Assembly: GCA_002364615.1 (NCBI GenBank)
Contig: DEYP01000008.1
Coordinates: 638-64,637 of the forward strand
Source of the DNA: Arsukibacterium sp. UBA3155
GTDB taxonomy: Bacteria; Pseudomonadota; Gammaproteobacteria; Enterobacterales; Alteromonadaceae
DNA: 64,000 nucleotides
Direction of reading: 5' to 3'
How positions within the stretch are numbered: the first letter of the stretch is position 1; each line of letters begins with the position of its first letter. Shown here one piece after another: positions 45,679 through 56,990 of this stretch. Both the position numbers and the translations under genes were made by a program. The notes under the pieces are model-generated. The model saw only the letters and a program-made list of their open reading frames with translations, did not search any database and was not told the DNA's origin.

Positions 45679-47259
45679 TTAATGCTCCGCTTTATTTGCT
45701 GTTGTCAAAAGGGCTGCATGTTGTGGTTTACCTGCCATACAAACCAGACAGGCAATCAGGGTGCCCAGACACAATTGCCAGGTGAAGCCAAGATCCCAAC
45801 TGGCCAGGGTCGGACTAATTAATTGCAACAGGTAAGGCTGCAGCAATAATGTGACACTGAAACCGGCTAAAAGCGCGGCAGTCACGCTGCGGCTGTTGCC
45901 CCGCTTGCTGAATAATGCGGTAAAAAATACACCCAGCAAGCCGCTATAAGAAAACACCATAACACTCAGCGCAAACGCCAGTAGTGGCATATCAGAATAT
46001 TGCTGCCAGTAAAAACACAGCACAGCCATTGCGGATAGTGCCACCGCAGTGAGCAGCATCGCCCATTGACCGGCGTGAACGTAATGCCGCTCGCTGGTTA
46101 GGGCCTGGCGGCGTTCGCGCCAGGGTTGGTAGATATCGGCAACCAGCACCGAAGCCATCGAATTTAAGCCTGAGGTAATGGTAGATAGCGCTGCGGCAAT
46201 AACACCCACCACGACCAGGCCCCGCAGGCCCGATGGCATTTCATTTAACACATAATACATAAATACGGTAATTTGTTCACCGCCAAAGCTACCGCTATAG
46301 CTGGCGCTGTTGGCAAACACATCGGGCCGTTGGTAATAAATATACAGCAGTAAACCAATCACAATAAAGACCAGCATCACCGGGATCACCAGCAGTGCCG
46401 ACGATAACAGGGCTTTTGCGCCCCCGGCTGCGGTTTTGCAGGTCAGCACCCGTTGCGTCATGTCTTGATCGAGGCCAAATGCAGCAATATTTAACAGCAC
46501 GAAACCGGTCAGTGCAGACCAGATAGTGAACACCCCGCTGCTACTGAAATCGGGTCTGAAATCAAAGAGTAATAATTTAGAGCTGCCATCGGCCAGCGGC
46601 TCACTTAGCACCTGATATAAGCTGCTCAGGTCCAGTTGCAAGCTATGATATAAATAGCCAAGCACCACCAGTGCAGCCGTAACATACACTGCGCACTGCA
46701 AGGCATCAGTGTAAATAACCGAACGAATACCACCGGCCATGGTGCAAGCAAGCCCTACCACGGCCAGTAAAATAATAGCGATCACCACACTGCCGGCGTC
46801 GATATTACTGAATAAAAGCATGGCAACCGCCAGCGCGGCCATATACAAGCGGGCACCACTGGCAAACACCCGACCAAATAAATACATTTTACCAGCGTGA
46901 TTTTTGGCGGTCGCGTTAAAGCGGCTTTCCAGTAACTCGTATACGGTAGTGACTTTTAACTGGTAATAGCGTGGGATTAGCCATTTAATCACTACTAAGG
47001 TGGCGATGATGGCACCAATGTTGGTTGCAAGGTAGCTAAGGTTGCCGCGAAACCCCATGTCGGGACCGCCCAGAAACGTCGCTGCCGACTGCGAAGTGGC
47101 CAGAACCGATATCGCCACCAGAAACGGCGGCATGGCGTTGCCCCCGAGGAAGTAGTCACTGCTATTATTCGCTTTACGCCGGTTTACCCAAATAGCCAGG
47201 CTGGCCAGCAGCAGAAAATATCCAAAAAATACCGTCCAGTCTAACAACGTCAGTTGCAT
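45679..47259 (-). CDS. Sodium:solute symporter (SSS), probable MurNAc/amino-sugar importer
   Basis: 526 aa with about thirteen transmembrane helices. SSS signature: NSSDYFLGGNAMPPFLVAIS, SVLATSQSAATFLGGPDMGF, then the TSGLNSMASVLVADIYQPW segment with the sodium-site residues. First gene of the operon, followed without spacing by the amino-sugar kinase, so it likely brings MurNAc or GlcNAc across the inner membrane with Na+. This replaces the PTS permease MurP of enterobacteria. Divergent from nagZ across a 146-bp promoter region. Confidence 0.88.
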   Translation of the reverse strand: MQLTLLDWTVFFGYFLLLASLAIWVNRRKANNSSDYFLGGNAMPPFLVAISVLATSQSAATFLGGPDMGFRGNLSYLATNIGAIIATLVVIKWLIPRYYQLKVTTVYELLESRFNATAKNHAGKMYLFGRVFASGARLYMAALAVAMLLFSNIDAGSVVIAIILLAVVGLACTMAGGIRSVIYTDALQCAVYVTAALVVLGYLYHSLQLDLSSLYQVLSEPLADGSSKLLLFDFRPDFSSSGVFTIWSALTGFVLLNIAAFGLDQDMTQRVLTCKTAAGGAKALLSSALLVIPVMLVFIVIGLLLYIYYQRPDVFANSASYSGSFGGEQITVFMYYVLNEMPSGLRGLVVVGVIAAALSTITSGLNSMASVLVADIYQPWRERRQALTSERHYVHAGQWAMLLTAVALSAMAVLCFYWQQYSDMPLLAFALSVMVFSYSGLLGVFFTALFSKRGNSRSVTAALLAGFSVTLLLQPYLLQLISPTLASWDLGFTWQLCLGTLIACLVCMAGKPQHAALLTTANKAEH

Positions 47260-47405
47260 GGCAGAATTCCCGAGGCCTGATTTTATTATTAACCGTTAAT
47301 TTTTACTTTTGCCCCCTGCCACTACTGGCGGGCACCGTGTTTTTTTGTTTTACTGCAAGCCCATAGCAGCACAATCGTTACCTTAACATAAGCGGAGTAA
47401 ACAGT

Positions 47406-49358
47406 GTGTCGGATCAGCAAAATTGGTGGCAACGGTTACGGTGGGCAAGTTGGATGGTTGTGGGCATGCTATCCGGTGTGCTGGCAATGAGCAGTCAGGC
47501 GCAGCCAACGACGGCCCCTGTAACCACAGCCACGGTCCGGCAGATGCTGGGCCAGAAACTGATGCTCGATTTACGCTATTACTGCACTGAACCTGTGGCG
47601 GCGGGCAAGTGCCGCACGCCGTTAACCAGCCTGCCACCGGAGCTGGCAGACTTAATCAGCCAGTACGATATTGGCGGCGTCATCTTATTTGCCGAAAACC
47701 TTGAGCACAACGAGCAGATTATTACCCTGAACCGCCAATTGCAGCAGGCGGCGGCCCGCTCTGCTTTAAAACACCCGTTATTTATTGGTATCGATCAGGA
47801 AGGGGGCCGGGTTGCCCGCCTACCGCGCCAGCACTCCAGTGCCTTTAGTGGCAATATGGCCATCGGTGCTACCTATCCGAAACATGGCAATCATTTTGCT
47901 GAACTGACGGGCCGTGTCATTGCGGACGAACTGCTGGCCCTTGGTATTAACGTTAATTTTGCGCCAACAGTTGATGTTAATGTTAATCCGGATAATCCGG
48001 TAATTAATGTGCGGGCCTTTGCAGAAGACCCGGCGGTGGTCGCAGAACTGGGCGGTGCCATGACGGCGGCCATGCAGCAACGTGGTGTTATTGCCGCCTT
48101 GAAACATTTTCCGGGCCATGGCGACACCCATATCGACAGTCATTTGGGTTTACCGCGGGTAGCGCATAGCCGCCAGCAGATTGATCAGGTCGACTTGCTG
48201 CCTTTTGCTAAAATTATTAACCAGCATAACCCCGGTATGATTATGACAGCGCATATTCAGTATCCGGCGCTGGATAGCAGTACTTTTACTGCCAAAGATG
48301 GCCAGCAGATGATAAAACCGGCGACGTTATCACGGGCAATTTTACATGACTTGCTGCGCCAGCAACTGGATTATCAGGGGCTTATTGTTACCGATGCGCT
48401 GGATATGGCGGGTATCAGCCATTTTTTCAGCCCGCACGATGCGGTGATCGCTACCTTTGCTGCCGGTGCCGACATTGCGCTGATGCCGGTAAAGCTGCAA
48501 AGCCCGGCTGAACTGGCCGATTTAGCGGCGTTGCTCAACGCGCTGGAGCAAGCGGTGTTGGCGGGCCAGCTGGAGCGTACTGAACTGGACGCCTCCTATC
48601 AGCGGATTAGTCGTCTCAAACAGCAGTATCCGTTGATGCCAACCGGTTCTGCAAAGACGCAGCTGCTAGCGGCAAATAAAGTACTGGGCAGTCCGGCCCA
48701 CCGGCAGGCTGAGCTGGCACTGGCTCAGGCCGCAGTGACCCGTATTTCTGTAGCTGGCATGGCGGAACAAGCCAGTATGCCGACGCTTAACGGCAAACAG
48801 GTGTTGCTGATTATGCCAGACAATAACAAAGCGGCAGCGCTCAGTCTGGCGTTACAGCAACAAAGCCCGCAACCGCTTACTATCAGTAGCATTAGTTTGT
48901 TGCAGCAGGACCTGACAGAGGCCGCTGACCTGCTGAAGCGGGCTGAGGTGGTGATTAGTGGCTTTATCACCCCGATGCCGTCACTTGCTGAAATTGGAGG
49001 CATGGATGATATTAGTGCGCTTGGACCACTGGCAGCCCGTTATCAGCGCCAGCAGCAGGACTTTTTGAGTTTATTACGCCAGATAAAGCAGCAGCAAAAG
49101 CCCCATGTTTATATCAGCCTGCGCGCGCCTTATGATGCCGCCACCTATGGGCCCTATGCTGATCTGGCACTGGCCAGCTACGCCTACAACAGTGAAGATA
49201 AAGCTATTGCAGCGGGCGAGCCTGGCGCTACTTATACGGCGTTGGCAAGAGTTTTACTGGGCCAGGTTAAGCCTACCGGCGTGCTGCCGGTTACCCTGAA
49301 GCCGACGTCCACAGCACCTGCCCAGCAAGCCACGGCAGCGTCACAGGGTAGCAAATAA
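47406..49358 (+). CDS. nagZ: Exported beta-N-acetylhexosaminidase, GH3 (NagZ-type) with C-terminal domain
   Basis: 650 aa. GTG start with GGAG upstream; signal peptide/anchor (~15-35, SWMVVGMLSGVLAMSSQAQ). GH3 motifs: IGIDQEGGRVARLP, ALKHFPGHGDTHIDSHLGLP with the catalytic His loop, LIVTDALDMAGI with the nucleophile Asp. It then continues with a GH3-C-like domain (~430-640). Cytosolic NagZ is ~340 aa, so this is the longer exported form, as in Bacillus and Bacteroidetes. It should remove GlcNAc from wall fragments in the periplasm or medium. First gene of the nagZ-nagX operon, divergent from the MurNAc operon. Confidence 0.9.
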   Translation: MSDQQNWWQRLRWASWMVVGMLSGVLAMSSQAQPTTAPVTTATVRQMLGQKLMLDLRYYCTEPVAAGKCRTPLTSLPPELADLISQYDIGGVILFAENLEHNEQIITLNRQLQQAAARSALKHPLFIGIDQEGGRVARLPRQHSSAFSGNMAIGATYPKHGNHFAELTGRVIADELLALGINVNFAPTVDVNVNPDNPVINVRAFAEDPAVVAELGGAMTAAMQQRGVIAALKHFPGHGDTHIDSHLGLPRVAHSRQQIDQVDLLPFAKIINQHNPGMIMTAHIQYPALDSSTFTAKDGQQMIKPATLSRAILHDLLRQQLDYQGLIVTDALDMAGISHFFSPHDAVIATFAAGADIALMPVKLQSPAELADLAALLNALEQAVLAGQLERTELDASYQRISRLKQQYPLMPTGSAKTQLLAANKVLGSPAHRQAELALAQAAVTRISVAGMAEQASMPTLNGKQVLLIMPDNNKAAALSLALQQQSPQPLTISSISLLQQDLTEAADLLKRAEVVISGFITPMPSLAEIGGMDDISALGPLAARYQRQQQDFLSLLRQIKQQQKPHVYISLRAPYDAATYGPYADLALASYAYNSEDKAIAAGEPGATYTALARVLLGQVKPTGVLPVTLKPTSTAPAQQATAASQGSK

Positions 49359-49360
49359 TA

Positions 49361-50554
49361 ATGTTAAGCGGCTTAAAGCAGCATTGTGATGCCATATTGG
49401 CTAATGTACCCAGGCAACGGCTGCTGGCACTGGATGCCCTGCGGGGGTTAACCATTACCGGGATGATTCTGGTTAATAACCCCGGAAGCTGGAACCATGT
49501 TTATGGGCCACTGCGCCATGCAAAGTGGCATGGCTGGACGGTGACCGATCTGATTTTTCCTTTTTTTATTGTGATTGTCGGCATATCACTGCAATTGCGT
49601 CTGCAACGGCAAAGCAGTCAGCCCAAAGGGCTGATTATCCGTCATGCAGCCGTTCGCAGTCTGAAATTGTTTGGCCTGGGGCTGTTTCTGGCACTGTTTT
49701 ATTATAATTTTGCTGATCCGGCGTACAGCTACATTGAACAAAAACTGCATACGCTGCGCTGGCTTGGCGTGCTGCAACGGATTGGCCTGGTCTATTTTGC
49801 GACGGTACTGATTGTGCTGTATTGCGGTACCCGTGGCCGGATCCTCTGGTTAGCCGGGCTTTGCGCAGTCTATCTGTTGGCAATGTTACATCTGCCGTAT
49901 CAGGATGCCTACGGCAATCAGTTCAGCGGTTTGCTGTTGTTTGGCAATAGCTTTGCCGCCTGGCTCGACCATACCGTGCTGGGTGCCCGCCATCTGTATT
50001 ATGGAAGTGCCACCCCGTTTGCGTTCGACCCTGAAGGCTTATGGTCAACGTTGCCGGCGGTGGCCAGTTGTTTAAGTGGGGTGTTGCTGGCGCAGTGGCT
50101 GCAAACCGAGCGCTCTCTGTCCTGGAAAGTGCGGGGGTTATTGCTTGCCGGAGTTATCTCGGTGTGGCTGGCCGAGTTATGGCATTTTGCCTTACCCATT
50201 AATAAAAGCTTATGGACCCCCAGTTTTGTAGTGCTTAGCAGCGGTTACTGCGCTATCGCTATGGCGGCATGTATCTGGTTATGTGATATTAAACGCTGGC
50301 GGCGCTGGAGCGCGCCTTTTGTGGTGTTTGGCGCCAATGCGATTTTGTTTTTTATGCTGGCAGGCTTAATGGCGCGTGCGCTGGTAATGATACCGGTCGG
50401 CGACGGTTTGCTTAAAGGCTGGCTATTCAGCCGGCTGTTTCAGCCGCTGTTTGGTGATTTAAACGGCTCACTGATCTTTGCGCTGGTATTTTTAGGATTT
50501 TCTTATTTACTAATGCACTGGTGTTACCGGCTCGGCATTATTTTCAAAGTGTGA
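49361..50554 (+). CDS. nagX: NagX-like multi-pass membrane protein (DUF5009/HGSNAT family)
   Basis: 397 aa with about ten to eleven transmembrane helices. The start RLLALDALRGLTITGMILVN and WHGWTVTDLIFPFFIVIVGI are diagnostic of the heparan-alpha-glucosaminide acetyltransferase-like/NagX family. NagX is found in marine GlcNAc and chitin clusters, and a transmembrane amino-sugar acetylation or transport role is suspected. Starts 3 nt after nagZ. Confidence 0.9.
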   Translation: MLSGLKQHCDAILANVPRQRLLALDALRGLTITGMILVNNPGSWNHVYGPLRHAKWHGWTVTDLIFPFFIVIVGISLQLRLQRQSSQPKGLIIRHAAVRSLKLFGLGLFLALFYYNFADPAYSYIEQKLHTLRWLGVLQRIGLVYFATVLIVLYCGTRGRILWLAGLCAVYLLAMLHLPYQDAYGNQFSGLLLFGNSFAAWLDHTVLGARHLYYGSATPFAFDPEGLWSTLPAVASCLSGVLLAQWLQTERSLSWKVRGLLLAGVISVWLAELWHFALPINKSLWTPSFVVLSSGYCAIAMAACIWLCDIKRWRRWSAPFVVFGANAILFFMLAGLMARALVMIPVGDGLLKGWLFSRLFQPLFGDLNGSLIFALVFLGFSYLLMHWCYRLGIIFKV

Positions 50555-50657
50555 CAGTAATGATCGAGGGAGACCGGTTCCTGTACAAAGACGGTATTTG
50601 CAATTTACGCTGCCTGCAGTAAGCTCAATAACAGAATAATAACTAAGTGAAGTATTT

Positions 50658-53240
50658 ATGCGCCGTATTGCCGTGCTGGCATTGCTCACGTTACTTGTGC
50701 CAGTGTTGTTGCCACCCCCGGCAACGGCTGATGACACCAGCCTGGTTCAACACCGTCAACTGGTCGTCGGTATTTACCAGAATCCGCCGAAGCTTACCGT
50801 CAGTGCTGATGGCATGCCCAGCGGTATTTTCGGCGATTTACTGACGCAAATTGCGCTGCAGGAAAAATGGCACTTAAAGCCGGTGAGCTGCGACTGGGCC
50901 TACTGCCTTGAGCTGCTGAAAAGTGGTGATATTGATATTCTGCCTGACGTCGCATTCAGTGAAGCGCGGGCGCAGGTGATGAGTTTTCATCAAGTACCGG
51001 CGTTATTTAGCTGGTCACGATTATACAGCCTAACGGACAATCAGATTGCAGCGCTAGCTGACCTGGCTGGCCAGCAGGTCGCGGTGCTGCGTGACAGTTC
51101 CCAATACCATTTTTTGTATAACTACAGCCAACAGCATCAGCTGGACATTAAATTGCAAGGGGTTAAATCATTGCAGGCCGCCTTTAATTTGGTCGCCGCC
51201 GGCCAGGCTGATGTCGCGGTAGCAAACCATTTGTTTGGTAATGGCCGGGCTGCTGAATTTGAACTGCAGGCGAACCCGCTGCGCTTTGATCCGGTTGAAC
51301 TGTTTTATGCCACAGCTTATGGCCGGAACCTGCCGATATTAGAGGTTATCGATGGTTATCTGCGGCAATGGCAGGCAGAGCCTCAATCGTATTATTTTCA
51401 GACGATCAATCACTGGAGCAAGCCAGGCCTTGCCACGACAGACAATATTTCTATGTTGCTGCTGTGGTCGGTTATCAGTGGCGTATTAATAGTACTGATT
51501 GCTTTAACGTTAATTTGGTATCAACGGCGCAGTATTATTCAGCTAAACCGGCTGCGGCTGAGTCAGGACCGGCTAACCACTATTCTCAATAGCGTCGACG
51601 CTCATATTTATATTAAAGATAAGCGGTTTCGCTATCAGTATGTCAATCATAAAATCGCTGAATTGTTCGGCCGGCTGCCGGAGCAGATCGTTGGCCATAC
51701 CGACAATATGTTTTTTGATGCAAAAACCGTCAGCCAGTTGCAGGTTAACGATGAGCGGGTGCTTAGTGGCGGCGAGCGCATCGTCGAAGAAGAAATAAAT
51801 ACCACGGTAAAAGATAATGAAGAGCGGATTTTCTTATCAGTAAAGTTACCGCTGCGCCATGCCAATGGTGAAATTTACGCCTTGTGCGGTATTTCTACCG
51901 ATGTGACCGAACATAAACAAAACCAGGCAGCCATTCACCAACTGGCGTTTTATGATGCGTTAACCTCGCTACCTAATAGGCGTTTATTGCTGGAGCGGCT
52001 GGAGCAGGCGTTCAGTCTCGCGGGCCGGGGGGCTACTCAGGGCGCCATACTGTTTATTGATCTGGACCATTTTAAAGATTTGAATGATACGCTGGGCCAC
52101 GCCGTAGGTGATGAATTACTGAGCCAGGTTGCCAGTCGGCTTAGCGATCAGCTTCGTAAAAGCGATACGCTGGCCCGGTTTGGTGGTGACGAATTTGTGG
52201 TGTTGCTGCCGGAGCTGCAGCCCCGGGCTGATTTAGCCGGACAACGGGTAGAATTACTGGCGATGAAACTGATGGATATATTAAGCCAGCCGTTTCAGCT
52301 GGCAGAACGCACTTACACCATCAGCGCCAGTATTGGCATTGCTATGTTTAGTGATGCAGACAACGTAGACGAGCTGCTGCAACGGGCAGATCTGGCCATG
52401 TACGATGCCAAAAACCGCGGCCGCTGCCGTTACTGTTTTTATAACAGTAAATTGCAAGCCACCGTGCTCGAGCGTTCGGCGATGCTTAGTGGTTTGCGCC
52501 AGGCATTGGCGCAGCAACAGTTTAGTCTGCATTTTCAACCGCAATATCATCTCGATGGCCAGGTGGTGGGTGCCGAAGTGTTGCTGCGTTGGTCTGATCC
52601 TGAGTTGGGTCAGGTATCGCCAGCTGAATTTATTCCACTGGCCGAAGAGTGCGGCTTAATATTGCCAATCGGCGCCTGGGTATTACAGCAAAGTTGCCTG
52701 CAACTGGCCCAGTGGCAACACGATAAGCAGAAGTCAGGCTGGCATCTGGCGGTTAATTTAAGTGTGCGGCAGCTACATGACCCAAATTTTGTGGAACTGG
52801 TACGCGACACCCTGTATCTCAGTGGTGCTAACCCGGAGAACTTAGTGCTGGAACTTACCGAAACCCAGTTATTACAGGATATCGAGGCAGTCATACTGAA
52901 GATGCAGCAATTGGGTGAGCTGGGAATACGCTTTTCGCTGGACGATTTTGGTACCGGTTATTCATCCTTAAGTTATTTAAAACGGCTGCCACTTAACCAG
53001 TTAAAAATCGATGGCAGTTTTGTCCGCGATTTACTGGACGATCCCAGTGATGCCGCCATTATCAGAACCATTCTGGCATTGGGTAACAGCCTGGAACTGG
53101 AGGTGATCGCGGAGGGGGTAGAAACGGTTGCACAATATCAGGCATTAGCAAAATTGGGCTGCCAACAGTTTCAGGGCTATTTACTGGGCCGGCCGGCGCC
53201 CGTTGCAAAGTTAAGCGCTGACCCGCAAAAGCCAGGCTGA
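50658..53240 (+). CDS. Periplasmic-sensing GGDEF-EAL protein with SBP-3 and PAS domains
   Basis: 860 aa. Signal/anchor (~1-22), extracytoplasmic amino-acid-binding-like SBP_bac_3 domain (~30-255), one TM (~268-288), PAS (~305-420), GGDEF (~430-595), EAL (~605-850). The cyclase site is intact (RFGGDEFVV) and an RKSD inhibitory site lies five residues upstream, so diguanylate cyclase activity with feedback is expected. The EAL domain reads EVL but keeps DDFGTGYSSL, KIDGSFV and EGVET, so phosphodiesterase activity is plausible. Ligand unknown. It could feed the c-di-GMP pool read by LapD. Confidence 0.92.
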   Translation: MRRIAVLALLTLLVPVLLPPPATADDTSLVQHRQLVVGIYQNPPKLTVSADGMPSGIFGDLLTQIALQEKWHLKPVSCDWAYCLELLKSGDIDILPDVAFSEARAQVMSFHQVPALFSWSRLYSLTDNQIAALADLAGQQVAVLRDSSQYHFLYNYSQQHQLDIKLQGVKSLQAAFNLVAAGQADVAVANHLFGNGRAAEFELQANPLRFDPVELFYATAYGRNLPILEVIDGYLRQWQAEPQSYYFQTINHWSKPGLATTDNISMLLLWSVISGVLIVLIALTLIWYQRRSIIQLNRLRLSQDRLTTILNSVDAHIYIKDKRFRYQYVNHKIAELFGRLPEQIVGHTDNMFFDAKTVSQLQVNDERVLSGGERIVEEEINTTVKDNEERIFLSVKLPLRHANGEIYALCGISTDVTEHKQNQAAIHQLAFYDALTSLPNRRLLLERLEQAFSLAGRGATQGAILFIDLDHFKDLNDTLGHAVGDELLSQVASRLSDQLRKSDTLARFGGDEFVVLLPELQPRADLAGQRVELLAMKLMDILSQPFQLAERTYTISASIGIAMFSDADNVDELLQRADLAMYDAKNRGRCRYCFYNSKLQATVLERSAMLSGLRQALAQQQFSLHFQPQYHLDGQVVGAEVLLRWSDPELGQVSPAEFIPLAEECGLILPIGAWVLQQSCLQLAQWQHDKQKSGWHLAVNLSVRQLHDPNFVELVRDTLYLSGANPENLVLELTETQLLQDIEAVILKMQQLGELGIRFSLDDFGTGYSSLSYLKRLPLNQLKIDGSFVRDLLDDPSDAAIIRTILALGNSLELEVIAEGVETVAQYQALAKLGCQQFQGYLLGRPAPVAKLSADPQKPG

Positions 53241-53262
53241 TAACAACGCCAGGTGTGCGTAG

Positions 53263-53904
53263 TTAAGACCAGAGCGCCAGTCTGCCAAGAAACAGCTGGC
53301 CATGTTGCGACAGCAACCAGATAAGCAAAATGCCGTTACCGACAATAACCAGCAAAAACTCTCGCTGGAATAGAAACTTACGTTTTTTATGTGACAGTTT
53401 TTTCTGTGCCAGCAAGGCGCCTGGCCAGCCACCAATTAAGCTGAATAATTGTAAACTTTGCTCTGGCAGACGCTGACGCTGCCGGGCTTTGGCTGCGGCT
53501 TTATCGGCGCGATACAACCAGTAGGTAAACAGGCTTGCTTCGATATAGAGAATAGGTAGTACGTAGGGTAGGGTACCAAACAGCAGTGCAATAACCACCA
53601 GCACCAGAAACGCACAGCGAAAGTACAATGCTACATCCTGGGTGTAGTCCAGATCGACAATCTCATGTTCTGCCAGGGGAGAAGCGGATCTGGACCCGCT
53701 GATAACCTGCAGCTCAATGGCTAATGGCCGCCCTTGTTTATCCTGACTCAGACTGAATTGCAGGCGACAGCCTTCCGTCGGACGGATCTTGCTGTCGGTA
53801 AAATCACGAATATGAAAAAAAACCTGCTGGGTGTCATTATCAGGTACGACGAAGCCGAAACCTTTATCGTCGCGCCAGTGCACCACTTTTCCTGTCAGCT
53901 GCAT
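53263..53904 (-). CDS. Cold-shock domain fused to DUF1294 membrane domain
   Basis: 213 aa. Residues 1-65 are a cold-shock RNA-binding domain (GKVVHWRDDKGFGFVVPDND, VFFHIRDF) with the RNP motifs partly kept. Residues ~95-205 are DUF1294, with two to three transmembrane helices and the conserved DKAAAKARQRQRLPEQSLQLFSLIGGWPGALLAQ. The role is unknown; the fusion recurs in gammaproteobacteria. Convergent with the GGDEF-EAL gene. Confidence 0.92.
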   Translation of the reverse strand: MQLTGKVVHWRDDKGFGFVVPDNDTQQVFFHIRDFTDSKIRPTEGCRLQFSLSQDKQGRPLAIELQVISGSRSASPLAEHEIVDLDYTQDVALYFRCAFLVLVVIALLFGTLPYVLPILYIEASLFTYWLYRADKAAAKARQRQRLPEQSLQLFSLIGGWPGALLAQKKLSHKKRKFLFQREFLLVIVGNGILLIWLLSQHGQLFLGRLALWS

Positions 53905-53988
53905 AGGCCGTCACCAAGCTACATGTGTTGCAATTAGCCGAGTGTATCAGAAGTTTACTTAACCGTAGTTTAACTGACCGGCAAAGTT

Positions 53989-55435
<1,447 letters not shown>

Positions 55436-55502
55436 TCGCGTGCCTCAACCTTGACAATAGCGCTCTAGCTTAATCACAGTAAAGGCTAAAGGCAAAATTC
55501 TG

Positions 55503-56099
55503 ATGAAAACCGTTGCTCTGCCCGTATGCCCTCCAATGCTTCAACGCCCTTCTGCGCATTTTGATGATAGGCCCCCCGGCGAGGAAATCAGCTTGCTGGT
55601 TATTCACAACATCAGTTTACCCGCCGGAGATTTTGCCACAGCACCACAGCAGGGTTGCCCGGTAGACAGCTTATTTTGCGGCACCCTTGATTGCAGTCTT
55701 CATCCCAGCTTTGTATCGTTGCAGGGGGTAAGGGTGGCGGCTCACTGCGTTATCTGGCGCGATGGCACCATTTTCCAGTATGTCCCTTTTGCTAACAGAG
55801 CCTGGCATGCTGGCAAAAGTGAATTTGCTGGTCGGGCCAACTGTAACGACTTTTCGATAGGGATAGAGTTAGAAGGCTGCGATAATATGCCGTATACTGA
55901 GCAGCAGTACCAAAGCCTGATAGCGCTGAGCCACTATTTACTGGCGCGCTATCAGCAGCTGAAGCCGGAGCGGATTGTTGGCCATTGTGACATTGCCCCC
56001 GGACGCAAAACGGATCCGGGACCGGCGTTTGACTGGTCGTATTATCGGGCCAATATTAAAGCCGTAGTTCAAGCCACAAGAATGGAGAGCAGGGAATGA
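55503..56099 (+). CDS. ampD: 1,6-anhydro-N-acetylmuramyl-L-alanine amidase
   Basis: 198 aa cytosolic zinc amidase of wall recycling, also setting AmpR-controlled beta-lactamase signals. Zinc ligands: His in LLVIHNISLP, His and Asp in GHCDIAPGRKTDPGPAFDW. Other motifs are VAAHCVIWRDG, RAWHAGKSEFAGRANCNDFS and IGIELEG. No signal peptide, as expected for AmpD. Its stop overlaps the ampE start by ATGA-like coupling. Confidence 0.97.
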   Translation: MKTVALPVCPPMLQRPSAHFDDRPPGEEISLLVIHNISLPAGDFATAPQQGCPVDSLFCGTLDCSLHPSFVSLQGVRVAAHCVIWRDGTIFQYVPFANRAWHAGKSEFAGRANCNDFSIGIELEGCDNMPYTEQQYQSLIALSHYLLARYQQLKPERIVGHCDIAPGRKTDPGPAFDWSYYRANIKAVVQATRMESRE

Positions 56100-56989
56100 C
56101 GTTGATCAGCATGTTGTTGGCACTAATTATTGAGCGCCTCGCGGTGCGCAGCGACGCCTGGCAGGCCCATCGCTACGTCAGAGCCTATCTAACCTTCAGT
56201 CTGAAAACCCCGCTGGCGGGGTTAGCCCGTCATCAACTGGGCCAGTATTTATGGTTGTTGCTGCCGGGTACTATTGTTGCTTTGCTGCTGGGCTTAATCG
56301 ATAACCGTCTGCTCAGCCTAATTGTTAATACACTGGTGTTGCTGGTCGGAATTGGTTGCTGGCATTACCGCCAGCTGTACAAGCAGTATCTGAATGCGCA
56401 AGAGCGGGGCGACGGTGAAGCGGCTTATCTGGTGATGCAGCAAATTCGCACGGAGTCGGGTAGCAGTATTGAGCAAAACAGTTATGGCCAAACGCTGATT
56501 TGGCTCAATTTTCGTTACTATGCGGCGACGGTGTTCTGGTTTTTATTACTCGGGGTGTTTGGGGTTATCACCTATGTTTTGGTGCGCCAGTTACAAGAGC
56601 CCAGAACCCTGGTTGATAATACCGCAGCAGCAGACAGTGAACAGACCGCTGCAGACTACAGCAAACTGCAAACCGACACAGATGGTCCGGACGCCGTGTA
56701 TTACATGACGTTTTGGGCGCAGTGGTTTCCAACCCGGTTATTTGGTTTAGGCTTTGCCCTGGTGGGCTATTTCTCCCGGGCATCTAATGCCTTACTCGCT
56801 TATTTTATGGATTTTACTACCGATAACGAGCAGGTATTGACCGAAGTGGCTTTGGCTGCCGAACCGCAGGAAGAGGAGCAGCTGAATACGCTGGATGAAA
56901 GCAGTGCCATGGTACAGTTAGGGAAGCGCAATATGCTGTTCTTTCTGGCATTGGCTGCAATATTGACCCTAAGCGGCTGGTTGTACTGA
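56096..56989 (+). CDS. ampE: AmpE-like inner-membrane signalling protein
   Basis: 297 aa, four transmembrane helices at ~45-65, ~70-90, ~145-170 and ~275-295. It starts MTLISMLLALIIERLAVRSD, typical of AmpE, and keeps HYRQLYKQYL and FWAQWFPTRLFGLGFALVGY. AmpE acts with AmpD in sensing wall-recycling intermediates in resistance control. Cotranscribed with ampD. Confidence 0.93.
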   Translation: MTLISMLLALIIERLAVRSDAWQAHRYVRAYLTFSLKTPLAGLARHQLGQYLWLLLPGTIVALLLGLIDNRLLSLIVNTLVLLVGIGCWHYRQLYKQYLNAQERGDGEAAYLVMQQIRTESGSSIEQNSYGQTLIWLNFRYYAATVFWFLLLGVFGVITYVLVRQLQEPRTLVDNTAAADSEQTAADYSKLQTDTDGPDAVYYMTFWAQWFPTRLFGLGFALVGYFSRASNALLAYFMDFTTDNEQVLTEVALAAEPQEEEQLNTLDESSAMVQLGKRNMLFFLALAAILTLSGWLY

Positions 56990-56990
56990 G

